Shown piece after piece: positions 1 through 5,341 of a DNA stretch of 5,341 bases. Origin of the DNA: an uncultured Clostridia bacterium (GTDB taxonomy: Bacteria > Bacillota > Clostridia > RGIG6154); the NCBI GenBank assembly GCA_934457515.1, contig CAKSHV010000119.1:1-5341 (forward strand). The letters are read 5' to 3'. Numbering within the stretch: the stretch's first letter is position 1; the number at the start of each line of letters is the position of its first letter. Both the position numbers and the translations under genes were made by a program. The notes under the pieces were generated by a model, which saw only the letters and a program-made list of their open reading frames with translations, did not search any database and was not told where the DNA came from.

Positions 1-1
1 A

Positions 2-67
2 CCTATGACTATTGCCATGCTGATGAAAAATACCGTTAAAGCCGCTTTGGTTGCGCACAACAAATAA
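2..67 (+). CDS. C-terminal end of an unidentified upstream gene (partial)
   Basis: The frame beginning at base 2 is open from the window edge to a TAA at 65-67 and gives 21 residues ending in VKAALVAHNK. Codon choice (GCC, ACC, AAA, GTT) resembles the genes downstream, and the stop lies 55 bases before the fucosidase start, as expected for a preceding operon member. The competing frame from base 1 stops at 37-39 and gives only 12 residues, so it cannot be excluded. The fragment is too short to assign a family. Confidence 0.45.
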   Translation, partial: PMTIAMLMKNTVKAALVAHNK

Positions 68-72
68 GTATG

Positions 73-93
73 AAAATTCCGATTCGGAATTTT
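73..93. promoter_or_regulatory. 21-base palindrome upstream of the fucosidase gene (operator or weak terminator)
   Basis: The arms AAAATTCCG (73-81) and CGGAATTTT (85-93) are perfect reverse complements around the three-base centre ATT. The site starts 5 bases after the upstream stop codon and ends 29 bases before the fucosidase ATG. The symmetry suits a dimeric repressor operator. It could also fold as a short AT-rich hairpin whose 3' arm ends in TTTT, acting as a weak terminator for the upstream gene. I see no convincing -35/-10 pair around it, so the operator reading is inference. Confidence 0.5.
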
Positions 94-122
94 ACATAAA
101 TAGAAGAATATAAGGAGAAAAA

Positions 123-1367
123 ATGAAACCGACACCATTGAAGAGAGTTAAGGATTTTGAGGAGCTGGGATTTGGCATGTTCGTGCACTGGGGACTGTAT
201 TCCCAGTTGGAACAGGGCGAATGGACCATGCACATTCACAAAATTCCGAAAGAAGAGTATGTTAAACTGTTCGACACGTTCACGGCTGAAGATTTTGACG
301 CCGAGGAACTTGTGCGTTTAGCCAAAAGCGCGGGCATGAAATACATTGTGCTCACCACCCGTCATCACGAGGGCTTTTCGCTGTATGACACCAAGGGCTT
401 AAACGAGTATGACGCGCCGCACAGCCCCGCACACCGCGATTTGGTAAAAGAATTTGCAGACGCGTGCAGAAAATATGACATTCTGCCGTTTTTCTACCAC
501 ACAACCATTGACTGGTGGAAAGAAGAGTTTGAAACCGATTTTGAAGGGTATCTCGAATATTTGCGCCAATCGGTTGAAGTGCTTTGCAAAAACTACGGAA
601 AAATCGGCGGTTTCTGGTTTGACGGAAACTGGTGGCACCCCAATGCGGACTGGAAAGAGGACAAATTATACGGCACAATCCGCAAATATCAGCCCGACGC
701 GATTATCGTGAACAACACGGGTATGCAGGCGCGCGGCGCAAAAGGACAGGAAGAATTAGATTCGGTTACCTTTGAACAGGGCAGACCTACGCCGATGGAC
801 CGCGAGGGCATGAGCAAATATGTGGCGGCGGAGATGTGCGAAACCATTAACGGCATTTGGGGCGTCGGCAAAGTGGATTTGCGCAACAAATCGACCGCAC
901 AGCTGATTGAAACCCTTTGCGCGTGCCGAAAAGTGGGTGCAAACTACCTTTTAAACATTGGGCCGACAGGTACGGGCGCAATTTTGCCGATTCAGAGATA
1001 TACGTTAGAAGAACTCGGCAAATGGACAAAAATTTATAACGAGGCAATTCGCACGCCCAAGCCGTGCGGCATGCTTGGAACAAAGAAAGATTTTGTTCTG
1101 CGCGACGGAAACAAGCTGTATTTCTTCATTCATGATTTGCCGACCGGCGGCGACCCGAACGTTACGGTAAATCAGGGCGATTTTGAACATGCGGCGCGCG
1201 TTTTCGGCGGCATTAAAGAAAATATCAAAAGCTTAAAATGGTTAGATAACGGCGAAGAATTGATGTTTACGCAGTTAAAGCAATCCGATATGCTGCTGTT
1301 TAACGCAACATTCTTTGCATACGGCATTGACATGGTTGTCCGCGTGGCGGTTGCCGAAGTGGAATAA
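123..1367 (+). CDS. Alpha-L-fucosidase, glycoside hydrolase family 29, cytoplasmic
   Basis: This 414-residue protein fits GH29, whose members hydrolyse terminal alpha-L-fucose with retention of configuration. Family landmarks appear in order: FGMFVHWGLYS (17-27, with H22), RHHEGF (80-85), FFYHTTIDWW (123-132), GGFWFDGNWW (162-171), in which D167 is the expected catalytic nucleophile, and NIGPTGTGAI (278-287). After about residue 310 there is a short beta-rich tail like the C-terminal sandwich of the family. The acid/base glutamate varies in GH29 and I cannot fix it; E218 and E237 are candidates. There is no signal peptide, so it probably acts in the cytosol on imported fucosylated oligosaccharides. 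The start is supported by AAGGAG at 112-117, five bases before the ATG. It is somewhat shorter than many GH29 enzymes because the tail is compact. Family membership is secure; linkage specificity is unknown. Confidence 0.9.
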   Translation: MKPTPLKRVKDFEELGFGMFVHWGLYSQLEQGEWTMHIHKIPKEEYVKLFDTFTAEDFDAEELVRLAKSAGMKYIVLTTRHHEGFSLYDTKGLNEYDAPHSPAHRDLVKEFADACRKYDILPFFYHTTIDWWKEEFETDFEGYLEYLRQSVEVLCKNYGKIGGFWFDGNWWHPNADWKEDKLYGTIRKYQPDAIIVNNTGMQARGAKGQEELDSVTFEQGRPTPMDREGMSKYVAAEMCETINGIWGVGKVDLRNKSTAQLIETLCACRKVGANYLLNIGPTGTGAILPIQRYTLEELGKWTKIYNEAIRTPKPCGMLGTKKDFVLRDGNKLYFFIHDLPTGGDPNVTVNQGDFEHAARVFGGIKENIKSLKWLDNGEELMFTQLKQSDMLLFNATFFAYGIDMVVRVAVAEVE

Positions 1368-1384
1368 ATAAAAAATAAAAAAAT

Positions 1385-1418
1385 CTATGCACGGCGGTTT
1401 TTACGCCGCCATGCAGAG
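1385..1418. terminator. Stem-loop after the fucosidase gene; terminator-like on the minus strand
   Basis: Arms 1385-1397 and 1406-1418 pair over 13 positions with two mismatches; the inner five pairs are GGCGG/CCGCC and the loop is eight bases (1398-1405). The stem is preceded by an A-rich tract (about 1368-1383) and is not followed by T residues. Read on the minus strand it is therefore a GC-rich stem followed by a long U tract, a good intrinsic terminator. On the + strand it lacks the U tract, so readthrough into the next gene is plausible and the stem may instead protect the 3' end of the fucosidase message. Confidence 0.6.
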
Positions 1419-1421
1419 AAA

Positions 1422-1436
1422 ACTGCAAAAAGCAGT
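1422..1436 (+). other. Small hairpin just upstream of the 1456 gene's ribosome-binding site
   Basis: ACTGC (1422-1426) and GCAGT (1432-1436) are perfect inverted repeats around AAAAA. The stem ends four bases before the AGGGAG Shine-Dalgarno sequence at 1441-1446, so in RNA it would leave that site exposed. It is only five pairs long and may be chance. Confidence 0.3.
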
Positions 1437-1455
1437 AAAAAGGGAGCGGTGAAAT

Positions 1456-2994
1456 ATGAAAAAGAGATTTTTTGCATTGTGGCTGTTTGTTGTGCTGCTT
1501 ATTTTCGGCGCGCAGCCCGCACTGGCTGCGGGAAGCACGATTTGCATTGTGCCTGAAGACTTTAAAGGCAGCGAGGGAACCTTTTCAATTATCAGCGATG
1601 AAAAGGGAAGCGGCAAGGCGTTTCGAAATACAGCTTTGCGCGGTATAACCGACAGCCAGAGTTCAAACACAATTCCCGCCCAGGTGAATGTGGAAATCAC
1701 CGAAGAGGGAACATATGCCGTTTGGGTGCACACGCGCGATTACGACACCGATCCGGGCAGACGTTATTTTAAAATGGGTTTGGATAAATCGGCGCTTACC
1801 GAAAACGAAAAGTTAGGTGCGCACAAGGAAAACGGCTGGAAATGGGAAAAAGCGGGTTCAATGGAACTGAAAAAAGGAATCCACACCGTTAAGGTGTATG
1901 ATACCTCTGCATTTTACGCCCGCCTGGATATGATTGTGCTGACAACCGATGAGGGGGCAGCGCTTCCGAATGATACGGACGGACTGAACAAGCTCTATTC
2001 CGAAAAACATATGAAAAACACGGGTATAACACCCGAAATTCCGCTGGTTTACAAACCCAATCAGGTGTTTCTGCCCGGCAAGTTTTATACCGCTTTCGGT
2101 GTTTCCGATTTTCATGAAAAAGGGACGTGGAAAGTGGAGAAAAACGGAACATACAACGGCGAAACGGCAGGGAAGGACATGAACTTTATCGGTTTGCCGA
2201 ACGGGAAACCCGAAGAATCCAAAGACGCGACCGTGACCTTTGCGGTTCCCTCGCCGGGGAAATATTACATCTGGATTCACAGCCGCGATTTTGCGGACAG
2301 ACAGGGACTTCGCACCTTTTCTGCCGGCATTGACGATACCGTTTTGCCGGGTGTTTACGGCGATCACGGCATAGACGGCTGGGGCTGGGAGCGCAAGGAA
2401 ATCGAAAATCTTACCCGCGGCTATCACACGTTTCATTTAATAGATTCGAAAGCGGTTTATGCGCGCTGCGACTATTTCCTAATTACAAATGACGAGGCGT
2501 TTGTGCCCCAAAGCACAAAAACGGCGCTGTATAAGCTGCTTGCCAAGGCGGCTTTTGACCCCGAATCGGTTACACCCGATTTGTCCTGCCCCGTTGCGGC
2601 AGAGCCGGTTGCGGGCGGTGTTGAAACCTATCCCATGCGCCCGGGCGACAGATTGGCGGTTAGTTTTAACGGCTATTACATAAACTGTGCGGTAACCGAA
2701 AAAGACAGCGCGTTGTTTGTTGACGCGGCAAACGCTTTAAAGGCACTTGGTTTTGCGGTTCACGCAAAAAATGATGTGAGCACGGAGCTTGTAAAAGACG
2801 GCACGATTTATAAATTTACGGCGGGTGACCGCTTTGCCTTAAAAGACGGCAGACAGAAAATTGAAATGCGCGCTGAGGCATTTTATGCGGACGGAACGCT
2901 TTATATTCCGTTGTCTTTCTTAAATAAGATAGACAGCGTTTCGGCAAAACAAGAGGGATTGGACGCTTGCATTACCTATCGAATCTGGAAATAA
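1456..2994 (+). CDS. Secreted protein with duplicated carbohydrate-binding-like beta-sandwich and copper-amine-oxidase-N-like domain
   Basis: I cannot name a specific gene for this 512-residue protein. Residues 1-24 are a Sec signal peptide: MKKR, a hydrophobic core, then a likely cut after QPALA. There is no lipobox cysteine. Two homologous modules follow, about residues 28-166 and 204-347. Shared landmarks are YAVWVHTRDY/YYIWIHSRDF, NGWKWE/DGWGWE, GIHTVKVYD/GYHTFHLID, FYARLDMIVLTTDE/VYARCDYFLITNDE. This pattern suggests beta-sandwich modules of the carbohydrate-binding or golvesin-like type. Residues about 400-495 resemble the copper-amine-oxidase N-terminal domain used as a wall-associated module in Clostridia, with the tell-tale ADGTLYIPLSFL near the end. 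No catalytic domain is recognised. AGGGAG at 1441-1446 supports the ATG, 9 bases downstream. Its position between a fucosidase and an SLH protein fits extracellular glycan binding, but that role is inferred. Confidence 0.82.
   Translation: MKKRFFALWLFVVLLIFGAQPALAAGSTICIVPEDFKGSEGTFSIISDEKGSGKAFRNTALRGITDSQSSNTIPAQVNVEITEEGTYAVWVHTRDYDTDPGRRYFKMGLDKSALTENEKLGAHKENGWKWEKAGSMELKKGIHTVKVYDTSAFYARLDMIVLTTDEGAALPNDTDGLNKLYSEKHMKNTGITPEIPLVYKPNQVFLPGKFYTAFGVSDFHEKGTWKVEKNGTYNGETAGKDMNFIGLPNGKPEESKDATVTFAVPSPGKYYIWIHSRDFADRQGLRTFSAGIDDTVLPGVYGDHGIDGWGWERKEIENLTRGYHTFHLIDSKAVYARCDYFLITNDEAFVPQSTKTALYKLLAKAAFDPESVTPDLSCPVAAEPVAGGVETYPMRPGDRLAVSFNGYYINCAVTEKDSALFVDAANALKALGFAVHAKNDVSTELVKDGTIYKFTAGDRFALKDGRQKIEMRAEAFYADGTLYIPLSFLNKIDSVSAKQEGLDACITYRIWK
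1714..1950 (+). repeat. First copy of the duplicated beta-sandwich core (protein repeat A)
   Basis: This encodes residues 87-165 of the secreted protein, from YAVWVHTRD to IVLTTDE. It aligns nearly without gaps with residues 270-346. Identical or similar anchors are WVH/WIH plus RD, GWKWE/GWGWE, and YAR followed by D. Similarity is clear in protein but not as a long DNA match, so the duplication is old. Confidence 0.8.
2263..2493 (+). repeat. Second copy of the duplicated beta-sandwich core (protein repeat B)
   Basis: This encodes residues 270-346, from YYIWIHSRD to FLITNDE, about 180 residues after copy A. Conserved aromatic and charged positions (W273, H275, R277, D278, W309, W311, Y335, R337) are candidates for ligand contact or fold core. 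The more divergent N-terminal halves of the modules lie just before each core. Confidence 0.8.
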
Positions 2995-3015
2995 ACGGCA
3001 TGAAAAAGCCGTTTA
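2992..3015 (+). other. Hairpin overlapping the stop codon of the duplicated-sandwich gene
   Basis: TAAACGGC (2992-2999) and GCCGTTTA (3008-3015) are perfect eight-base inverted repeats around an eight-base loop, and the 5' arm begins with the TAA stop codon. No T run follows; the next bases are A-rich and lead into the next Shine-Dalgarno site. It may be a weak attenuator, an mRNA-stabilising structure or a processing site rather than a full terminator. Confidence 0.5.
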
Positions 3016-3031
3016 GATAGTATTAAAAAAA

Positions 3032-3038
3032 GGGGAGG
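3032..3038 (+). promoter_or_regulatory. Strong Shine-Dalgarno site for the SLH/PstS-like gene
   Basis: GGGGAGG lies seven bases before the ATG at 3046. It is the most complete anti-16S match in the window and fixes the start, suggesting efficient translation of an abundant surface protein. Confidence 0.8.
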
Positions 3039-3045
3039 AATTTGA

Positions 3046-4743
3046 ATGAAAAAAACAAAACGGATTGTAGCACTGGTACTTATGCTTGTTTTGCTTTTGC
3101 AGACAGCCGTTTTTGCGGCCGGTAACACCATGGTGTATTCGCGCGAAAAAGGCTATAAGTGGGCAGACTATTATTTAATGGTTGCAGCCGATGCGGCAAC
3201 GGGAAAAATTCTTCCCTTGTGCGACTATACCGAGGGCATGAATGATGAGGGCATTTTATATGCTTATGCGCCCGAGGGAACAAAACTTTCGTTCGTAAAA
3301 CCGGAGTTAAAGGAATTTACGGATCAGGACGTGCTTGAGGGGTATTATGATTACTATAGCAATTTTTTGCTTGTCCGCGGCGTTATGGTCGGCAACACAG
3401 ACGGAACATTTGGCTATTTAAACCCCATGACCCGCGCGGAATTGGTTACGGTTTTATCGCGGCTGTTTTCGCTTAATCCCGAAACAACCTGTTCGTATAC
3501 CGATGTTGCAAATAATGCCTGGTATGCAGGCTTTGCCGAGGCGGTGAAAAAAGACTGCGGCATGTTTGCGGGGGATAAGTTTGAACCCGAAAAGGAAGTG
3601 ACCAACGAGGAGGTTATTGCTTTCCTTTGTGCCATGCTGCAAAAACGAAATCTTTTGGATAATTCCTTAAAAGACGACATGGCAAGTTACCGCGATTTTT
3701 CGTCTGTTTCCGAGCCTTACAAAGAGCCCATGCAGATTTTTGTGGGGAACCACTACTCAATCAGTGCGGTTTGGCAGGGCGAATACAGCGAAGACGACCC
3801 GAATTCGGAGTATCTTTTAATCGAGCCGCAAAAGACCGCAACCCGCGGCGAGGTTTCCGAAACACTCGGCGCGTTTATCCGCGATTTCATCCGAAACAAT
3901 GCGCCCGCGGTTCCGCGAAATGCAGAAACCGCCTTTGAACTGCCGAAAATTGACGGTTCGACATCTACCTATCCTTTAACAGAGGCGATTTACGGTGCAC
4001 TTTTCTATCATGGCGACAAATACGAAAAATTCCCGGCACAGCACTCTAAGACGTCTAAGTCTTATGAAAAGCTGATTAACGGCGAAACGGACATTATTTT
4101 TGTGCCCGACCCGAGCGAAGCGGTGAAGAATTTAGCCAAAGAAAAAGGCGTTGAATTAGAGTATATTCCCATTGCAAATGAGGCTTTGGTGTTCTTTACC
4201 GCCAAAAACAACGGTGTGCAGAGCATTACGAAAGACCAGCTGCATGAAATGTATGTAAACAACACGTTTAAAGACTGGAGCGAGCTTGGTGCACCCGCAG
4301 CGCCACTTGCGGCGGTTTGCCGAAATAACGACAGCGGCAGCCATGCGCAGATGGAGAAATTTATTTTAGACGGCAAGGAAATCAACGAAACCATTCAGAA
4401 AGAACGCACATCTGTTATGATGGCAAGTATTTTGAGCGATGTGGCACGCTATAACAATGAAAATCCCGGAAGCTATGCCATCGGCTACAGCCTGTATTAC
4501 TATTTTAACACCGCAGCTATGGTGCTTGGCGTCGAAAACGATTTGAAAATGATTCCTATTAACGGCGTTGCGCCCACCGAAGAAAGCATTGCAAGCGGTG
4601 CATACCCGTTTACAACAAGTTATTATGCAGTTGTCCGCGCCGATTCGCCCGAGGGGTCGCCCGCGCGGAATTTGATAAAATGGCTTGAAACCGACGAGGG
4701 AAAGAGCGCAATTGAAAACGCCGGATTCGGTGCGATTCGATAA
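3046..4743 (+). CDS. Exported SLH-repeat protein with a PstS-like solute-binding domain
   Basis: This 565-residue protein starts with a Sec signal peptide (1-24, probable cut after AVFA; no lipobox). Residues 27-90 are an unassigned segment. SLH repeats follow at about 91-140, 151-199 and 216-280. Repeat 1 is typical (GNTDGTF, then TRAE at 129-132), repeat 2 has TNEE at 186-189, and repeat 3 has TRGE at 266-269 and looks expanded. SLH repeats bind pyruvylated wall polymers, so the protein should be wall-anchored. Residues about 297-565 match the PstS-like binding-protein fold: IDGSTSTYPL (302-311), ETDIIFVPDPS (347-357), RNNDSGSHAQ (426-435), YAIGYSLYYY (477-486) and YPFTTSYYAVV (520-530). 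By motif alignment with E. coli PstS, T308, D355, R426 and S430-S432 fall at ligand positions, while N428 replaces the second aspartate. Phosphate is therefore one possible ligand, not a proven one. No pst transporter genes are adjacent. It ends 22 bases before the HAD gene. Confidence 0.87.
   Translation: MKKTKRIVALVLMLVLLLQTAVFAAGNTMVYSREKGYKWADYYLMVAADAATGKILPLCDYTEGMNDEGILYAYAPEGTKLSFVKPELKEFTDQDVLEGYYDYYSNFLLVRGVMVGNTDGTFGYLNPMTRAELVTVLSRLFSLNPETTCSYTDVANNAWYAGFAEAVKKDCGMFAGDKFEPEKEVTNEEVIAFLCAMLQKRNLLDNSLKDDMASYRDFSSVSEPYKEPMQIFVGNHYSISAVWQGEYSEDDPNSEYLLIEPQKTATRGEVSETLGAFIRDFIRNNAPAVPRNAETAFELPKIDGSTSTYPLTEAIYGALFYHGDKYEKFPAQHSKTSKSYEKLINGETDIIFVPDPSEAVKNLAKEKGVELEYIPIANEALVFFTAKNNGVQSITKDQLHEMYVNNTFKDWSELGAPAAPLAAVCRNNDSGSHAQMEKFILDGKEINETIQKERTSVMMASILSDVARYNNENPGSYAIGYSLYYYFNTAAMVLGVENDLKMIPINGVAPTEESIASGAYPFTTSYYAVVRADSPEGSPARNLIKWLETDEGKSAIENAGFGAIR
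3316..3885 (+). other. Region encoding three SLH repeats
   Basis: Residues 91-280 hold three successive SLH-type units. The wall-binding TRAE-type motif is intact in unit 1, degenerate in unit 2 (TNEE), and nearly intact in unit 3 (TRGE). Unit 2 begins with the typical YTDVANNAWYAGF. Unit 3 has extra residues around 240-258 rich in acidic side chains. Three units is the usual number for a functional SLH trimer-like fold. Confidence 0.8.
3934..4740 (+). other. Region encoding the PstS-like periplasmic-binding-protein fold
   Basis: Residues 297-565 make a full-length two-lobe binding domain of about 270 residues, matching the usual size of Gram-positive PstS-like proteins. The order of the binding-loop motifs (DGSTSTYP, HSKT, VPDPS, RNNDSGS) follows the family, so the domain appears complete rather than decayed. 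Confidence 0.8.
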
Positions 4744-4765
4744 AAAATGAGTTAAAGGAGCACGC

Positions 4766-5341
4766 ATGACAGAATATTCACATTTGCTTTTCGATTTGGA
4801 CGGAACGCTGACAGAGCCCGAAGAGGGTATTACAAAAAGTATTCAGTATGCCCTGCATAAAATGGGCATTGAAGTAAAAGACAGAAAAAGCCTTTGCCGA
4901 TTTATCGGCCCGCCGCTGATTCCCGCTTTTTGCAAAGAGTACGGCATGAGCGAGCAGGAAAGCCGACAGGCGCTTTATTACTACCGCGAGCGGTTCTGCA
5001 CTGTCGGCATGTTTGAAAATGAAGTGTATGGCGGGATTCCCGAACTTTTAAAGAGCTTAAAACAGACGGGAAAAACGCTTCTTGTTGCCACCACGAAACC
5101 GACGCCGCAGGCGGAACAAATTTTAAAGCACTTTAATTTGGCGCAGTATTTTAACGGTATTGCGGGCAGCAATTTGGACGAAACCCGCACTGACAAGGCG
5201 GAGGTTATCGAGTATGCTTTATCTCTTGCGCCGCCCGCCGAAAAAAACGCGGTTTGCATGATCGGCGACCGCATGTATGACGCGGCGGGGGCTATCAAAA
5301 ACAGCATTTCGTTTATCGGCGTTCTGTACGGTCACGGGAGT
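4766..5341 (+). CDS. HAD-superfamily hydrolase, subfamily IA phosphatase (partial, C-terminus beyond the window)
   Basis: The 192 visible residues carry the HAD phosphatase motifs in order: FDLDGTLT (9-16, nucleophile D10 and general acid/base D12), LLVATTKP (105-112, motif II Thr), K144 in RTDKAEVI (motif III) and MIGDRMYDA (165-173, motif IV D168 and D172). The inserted helical cap between motifs I and II (about 18-85) marks subfamily IA. Overall it resembles the phosphoglycolate phosphatase and 5'-nucleotidase-like group; the exact substrate cannot be read from sequence. It would be a cytosolic Mg-dependent phosphomonoesterase. AAAGGAG at 4754-4760 places the start at 4766. The 22-base gap from the previous stop suggests co-transcription. 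The frame is open to the last base, and a full-length member would need only about 20-30 more residues. Confidence 0.88.
   Translation, partial: MTEYSHLLFDLDGTLTEPEEGITKSIQYALHKMGIEVKDRKSLCRFIGPPLIPAFCKEYGMSEQESRQALYYYRERFCTVGMFENEVYGGIPELLKSLKQTGKTLLVATTKPTPQAEQILKHFNLAQYFNGIAGSNLDETRTDKAEVIEYALSLAPPAEKNAVCMIGDRMYDAAGAIKNSISFIGVLYGHGS

Noticed and set aside
36..239. 67-residue minus-strand open frame across the first intergenic gap
   Set aside because: It overlaps the fucosidase start and its Shine-Dalgarno site, has no family features and no convincing ribosome-binding site of its own.
1858..2436. 192-residue open frame on the minus strand
   Set aside because: It lies wholly opposite the secreted repeat protein, has no plausible family motifs, and its sequence mirrors the other strand's codons. 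The + strand frame has a signal peptide and duplicated domains, so this is a shadow.
2967..2995. Possible promoter with TTGCAT and AATAAA at 17-base spacing before the SLH gene
   Set aside because: Only 3 of 6 and 4 of 6 consensus matches, inside a coding region, at a level expected by chance in this sequence.
4047..4064. Inverted repeat TAAGAC/GTCTTA with a direct TCTAAG repeat inside the PstS-like gene
   Set aside because: It encodes SKTSKS in the family-typical binding loop, so protein constraint explains it; the arms are short and likely chance.
4366..4767. 133-residue minus-strand open frame opposite the end of the PstS-like gene
   Set aside because: Its composition is rich in Cys and His as expected of an antisense frame, there is no recognisable domain, and the + strand encodes conserved binding-protein motifs here.

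Overview
The window looks like bacterial accessory DNA from a Gram-positive, cell-walled Bacillota, most likely an uncultured clostridial member of a gut or other anaerobic community. The evidence is purine-rich Shine-Dalgarno sites before every start, tight same-strand gene packing, S-layer homology (SLH) repeats, a copper-amine-oxidase-N-like domain of the type common in Clostridia, and moderate GC with consistent codon use. I cannot name a genus.

All recognisable genes are on the + strand. In order: the last 21 codons of an unidentified gene (to 67); a 55-base gap with a near-perfect palindrome; a GH29-type alpha-L-fucosidase without signal peptide (123-1367); an 88-base gap with two hairpins; a secreted 512-residue protein with two tandem copies of a carbohydrate-binding-like beta-sandwich and a C-terminal copper-amine-oxidase-N-like domain (1456-2994); a 51-base gap with a hairpin that starts at the stop codon; a secreted 565-residue protein joining three SLH repeats to a PstS-like solute-binding domain (3046-4743); and, after only 22 bases, the start of a HAD-superfamily phosphatase that runs off the right edge (4766 onward). 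No gap exceeds 300 bases. I see no RNA gene, mobile element or CRISPR array. Long minus-strand open frames lie opposite the real genes and are treated as shadows.

The spacing suggests a co-transcribed set, possibly with partial attenuation at the hairpins. A cautious reading is that the cytoplasmic fucosidase trims imported fucosylated oligosaccharides, while the two exported proteins act at the cell surface, one probably binding glycan and the other held to the wall by SLH repeats and binding a small anion or other solute. The HAD phosphatase may be housekeeping. The functional link between these genes is inference. The most unusual items are the two exported multidomain proteins, because no transporter gene is visible beside the solute-binding domain and the duplicated sandwich protein has no catalytic domain that I can recognise.
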